12,783 nt of DNA from Candidatus Tayloriibacteriota bacterium (GTDB lineage Bacteria; Patescibacteriota; Minisyncoccia; Phycocordibacterales; PALSA-1337). A program made the translations under genes and the position numbers. The stretch covers positions 1-12,783 of the forward strand of contig JAPLZI010000046.1 in assembly GCA_026395095.1 (NCBI GenBank). Direction: 5' to 3'. Below are positions 11,579 to 12,783 of the stretch, in pieces. The notes beneath the pieces were generated by a model. The model saw nothing but the letters and a program-made list of their open reading frames with translations, did not search any database and was not told where the DNA came from. The first letter of the stretch is position 1. Each line of letters opens with the position of its first letter.

Positions 11579-12578
11579 ATATTGGCATCATTATTGATAA
11601 AGCTATCGACCCGACCATGCCACCCATTCCCAGCATCATCGCCGGCTCAACTAGAGCTGTTAGTCTTTTCAGAGCATAATCAAGTTCCTTGCTGATCATT
11701 GAAGCAACACGCTCGAGAGAGCGGCCTAGATTTCCTGACGCTTCACCGGCAGAAATAATCGACTCGATATAAGCCGGCATATTTTCCGCTATGATATGAA
11801 TCTTTTCGCCCCCTCTTAGAGACCCAGCAAATTTTTCCAATCTATTGCGCAACGGAATAAGATAAATGGAAGAAACCGCTTTTTCATAAGCTATATCCGA
11901 GGATATGCCAGCTTCTATCATGGCACCGAATGATTGGAAGAATAGAGCTAATGAATATTGGGAAACAAGATTTCCTATTATTGGTACATACATTAGACAT
12001 CTATGAACAAACTGCCTAACAAGAAACACCTTCTTGTATACAAGAAATAATGCCCCGATCAAGACACAAGCTCCAATAGCACCCATTAACCCGTAATTTA
12101 TTAGTAACCGAGAAACTGTTATCACTATTTTCGTTAAAATAGGCAAATCTACGTGTAATCCGGACAAAAGCGGAATTATCTGCGGCATTATTCCCTGCAC
12201 TAGTCCGATAGTCAGTCCGACAGTTGCAATACCTATGACTATCGGGTATGTCATGGAAGAAAGAACTTTTTTGATCAATTCATCCTGTTCATCGAGAAGT
12301 GCGTGACATGATTTTAGTGTCTGTGCTAATGACCCTGTCGTTTCGCCACAAGCGACCAAACCAATCACTGAAGACGGCAAATTAACCTCATTTTCAAGGG
12401 TAGTGGATAAGTTTTGGCCTGACTCAACTGCCTTTCTCATGATCTGAATCGAGTCAGCTCTTTTTTTCTTGGCCGCTTTTCCGATAACATCCAGAGCCTC
12501 ATTGACAGACAAACCGGCAGAAACATACATCTCCATCTGCTCGAAAAACATTATTTTGTTTTTTCTGCTCCAATGCAT
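11550..12578 (-). CDS. pilC: Type IV pilus inner-membrane platform protein PilC (GspF family)
   Basis: PilC is the membrane platform that couples the PilB motor to pilus growth. Two T2SSF domains are visible. In the numbering of the longer GTG-initiated frame (12605), domain 1 runs from about 15 to 140 with GETTG at 87-91, and domain 2 from about 215 to 340 with GEASG at 287-291. Hydrophobic segments lie at about 120-143, 167-190 and 325-345. I prefer the ATG at 12578 (342 residues), 10 bp past the pilB stop and just before the first soluble helix. The GTG at 12605 would add nine residues (351) and overlap pilB by 17 bp. The protein is shorter than E. coli or Pseudomonas PilC (about 400 residues) because the N-terminal extension is missing, a common state in CPR. 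Confidence 0.94.
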   Translation of the reverse strand: MHWSRKNKIMFFEQMEMYVSAGLSVNEALDVIGKAAKKKRADSIQIMRKAVESGQNLSTTLENEVNLPSSVIGLVACGETTGSLAQTLKSCHALLDEQDELIKKVLSSMTYPIVIGIATVGLTIGLVQGIMPQIIPLLSGLHVDLPILTKIVITVSRLLINYGLMGAIGACVLIGALFLVYKKVFLVRQFVHRCLMYVPIIGNLVSQYSLALFFQSFGAMIEAGISSDIAYEKAVSSIYLIPLRNRLEKFAGSLRGGEKIHIIAENMPAYIESIISAGEASGNLGRSLERVASMISKELDYALKRLTALVEPAMMLGMGGMVGSIALSIMMPIYDISKTLQR

Positions 12579-12588
12579 GTAGAAATAT

Positions 12589-12783
12589 TCAGGAATTAAG
12601 GGCACGAATCACTTCCGCGCGAGTGGTCACTCCCCAATCAACCTTCTCATCGGCGTCGTGAGACATCGGCCGAAAACCGTGCGACAAAGCATATTCGCGT
12701 ATAACCTTTGGTTGTTCGCCGCGCGTGATCATGTCTCGGAGGATTTCATCGACCATTAGAACCTCCGCAATAACTGACCGACC
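12589..12783 (-). CDS. pilB: Type IV pilus assembly ATPase PilB, C-terminal end
   Basis: The frame is open from the right window edge to the TGA at 12589-12591, giving the last 64 residues of a PilB/GspE-type secretion ATPase. The sequence begins GRSVIAEVLMVDEILRDMI, matching the conserved 'GR.aiyEvl.vd..lr..i' block, and ends with a GVTTRAEVIRALN segment, which matches the family's 'G.Tt..EvlRv' end. The Walker motifs and any zinc-binding CxxC lie outside the window. This hexameric ATPase drives pilin assembly at the inner face of the membrane. Its position just upstream of pilC supports the assignment. Confidence 0.9.
   Translation of the reverse strand, partial: GRSVIAEVLMVDEILRDMITRGEQPKVIREYALSHGFRPMSHDADEKVDWGVTTRAEVIRALNS

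Overview
The window most resembles a candidate phyla radiation (Patescibacteria) genome, probably from the Parcubacteria side. Four things suggest this: an IF-2 of only 534 residues that starts almost directly at its GTPase domain, hardly any visible Shine-Dalgarno sequences, tightly packed and often overlapping genes, and a compact type IV pilus operon with several tiny prepilins. This placement is an inference from gene content, not a phylogenetic result.

Layout. Positions 1-971 (minus strand) hold the N-terminal part of an unrecognised cysteine-containing protein and a four-helix membrane protein. Positions 1102-3158 (plus strand) are translation genes: infB, rbfA and a tRNA-Cys(GCA). Positions 3173-8113 (plus strand) form a carbohydrate cluster: a PAP2_C/sphingomyelin-synthase-like membrane enzyme, a mannose-6-phosphate isomerase-type cupin, a membrane-anchored GH130 protein, a protein made of two fused GH130 domains, and a HAD phosphatase of the eukaryotic phosphomannomutase (PMM) type. 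A 34-bp inverted repeat with a 63-nt loop sits at 8129-8259 between convergent genes. Positions 8277-12783 (minus strand) read, in transcription order, as the pilB 3' end, pilC, a prepilin leader apparently frameshifted away from a beta-propeller protein, a 47-residue prepilin stub, a PilX-like minor pilin, a main pilin and a D-Ala-D-Ala carboxypeptidase.

How the genes may work together. If any of the GH130 domains is a phosphorylase, the 3.9-8.1 kb cluster encodes a complete path from a beta-mannoside to central metabolism: GH130 yields mannose-1-phosphate, the PMM-like HAD enzyme converts it to mannose-6-phosphate, and the cupin isomerase gives fructose-6-phosphate. Run the other way, the same enzymes could build a mannan. 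This is the most interesting system-level reading of the window. The pilus operon supplies the motor ATPase, the platform protein and several pilins, one possibly carrying an adhesive propeller whose expression depends on a short TA repeat.

No rRNA, CRISPR array, insertion sequence or recognisable prophage gene was seen. No intergenic gap exceeds about 165 bp.
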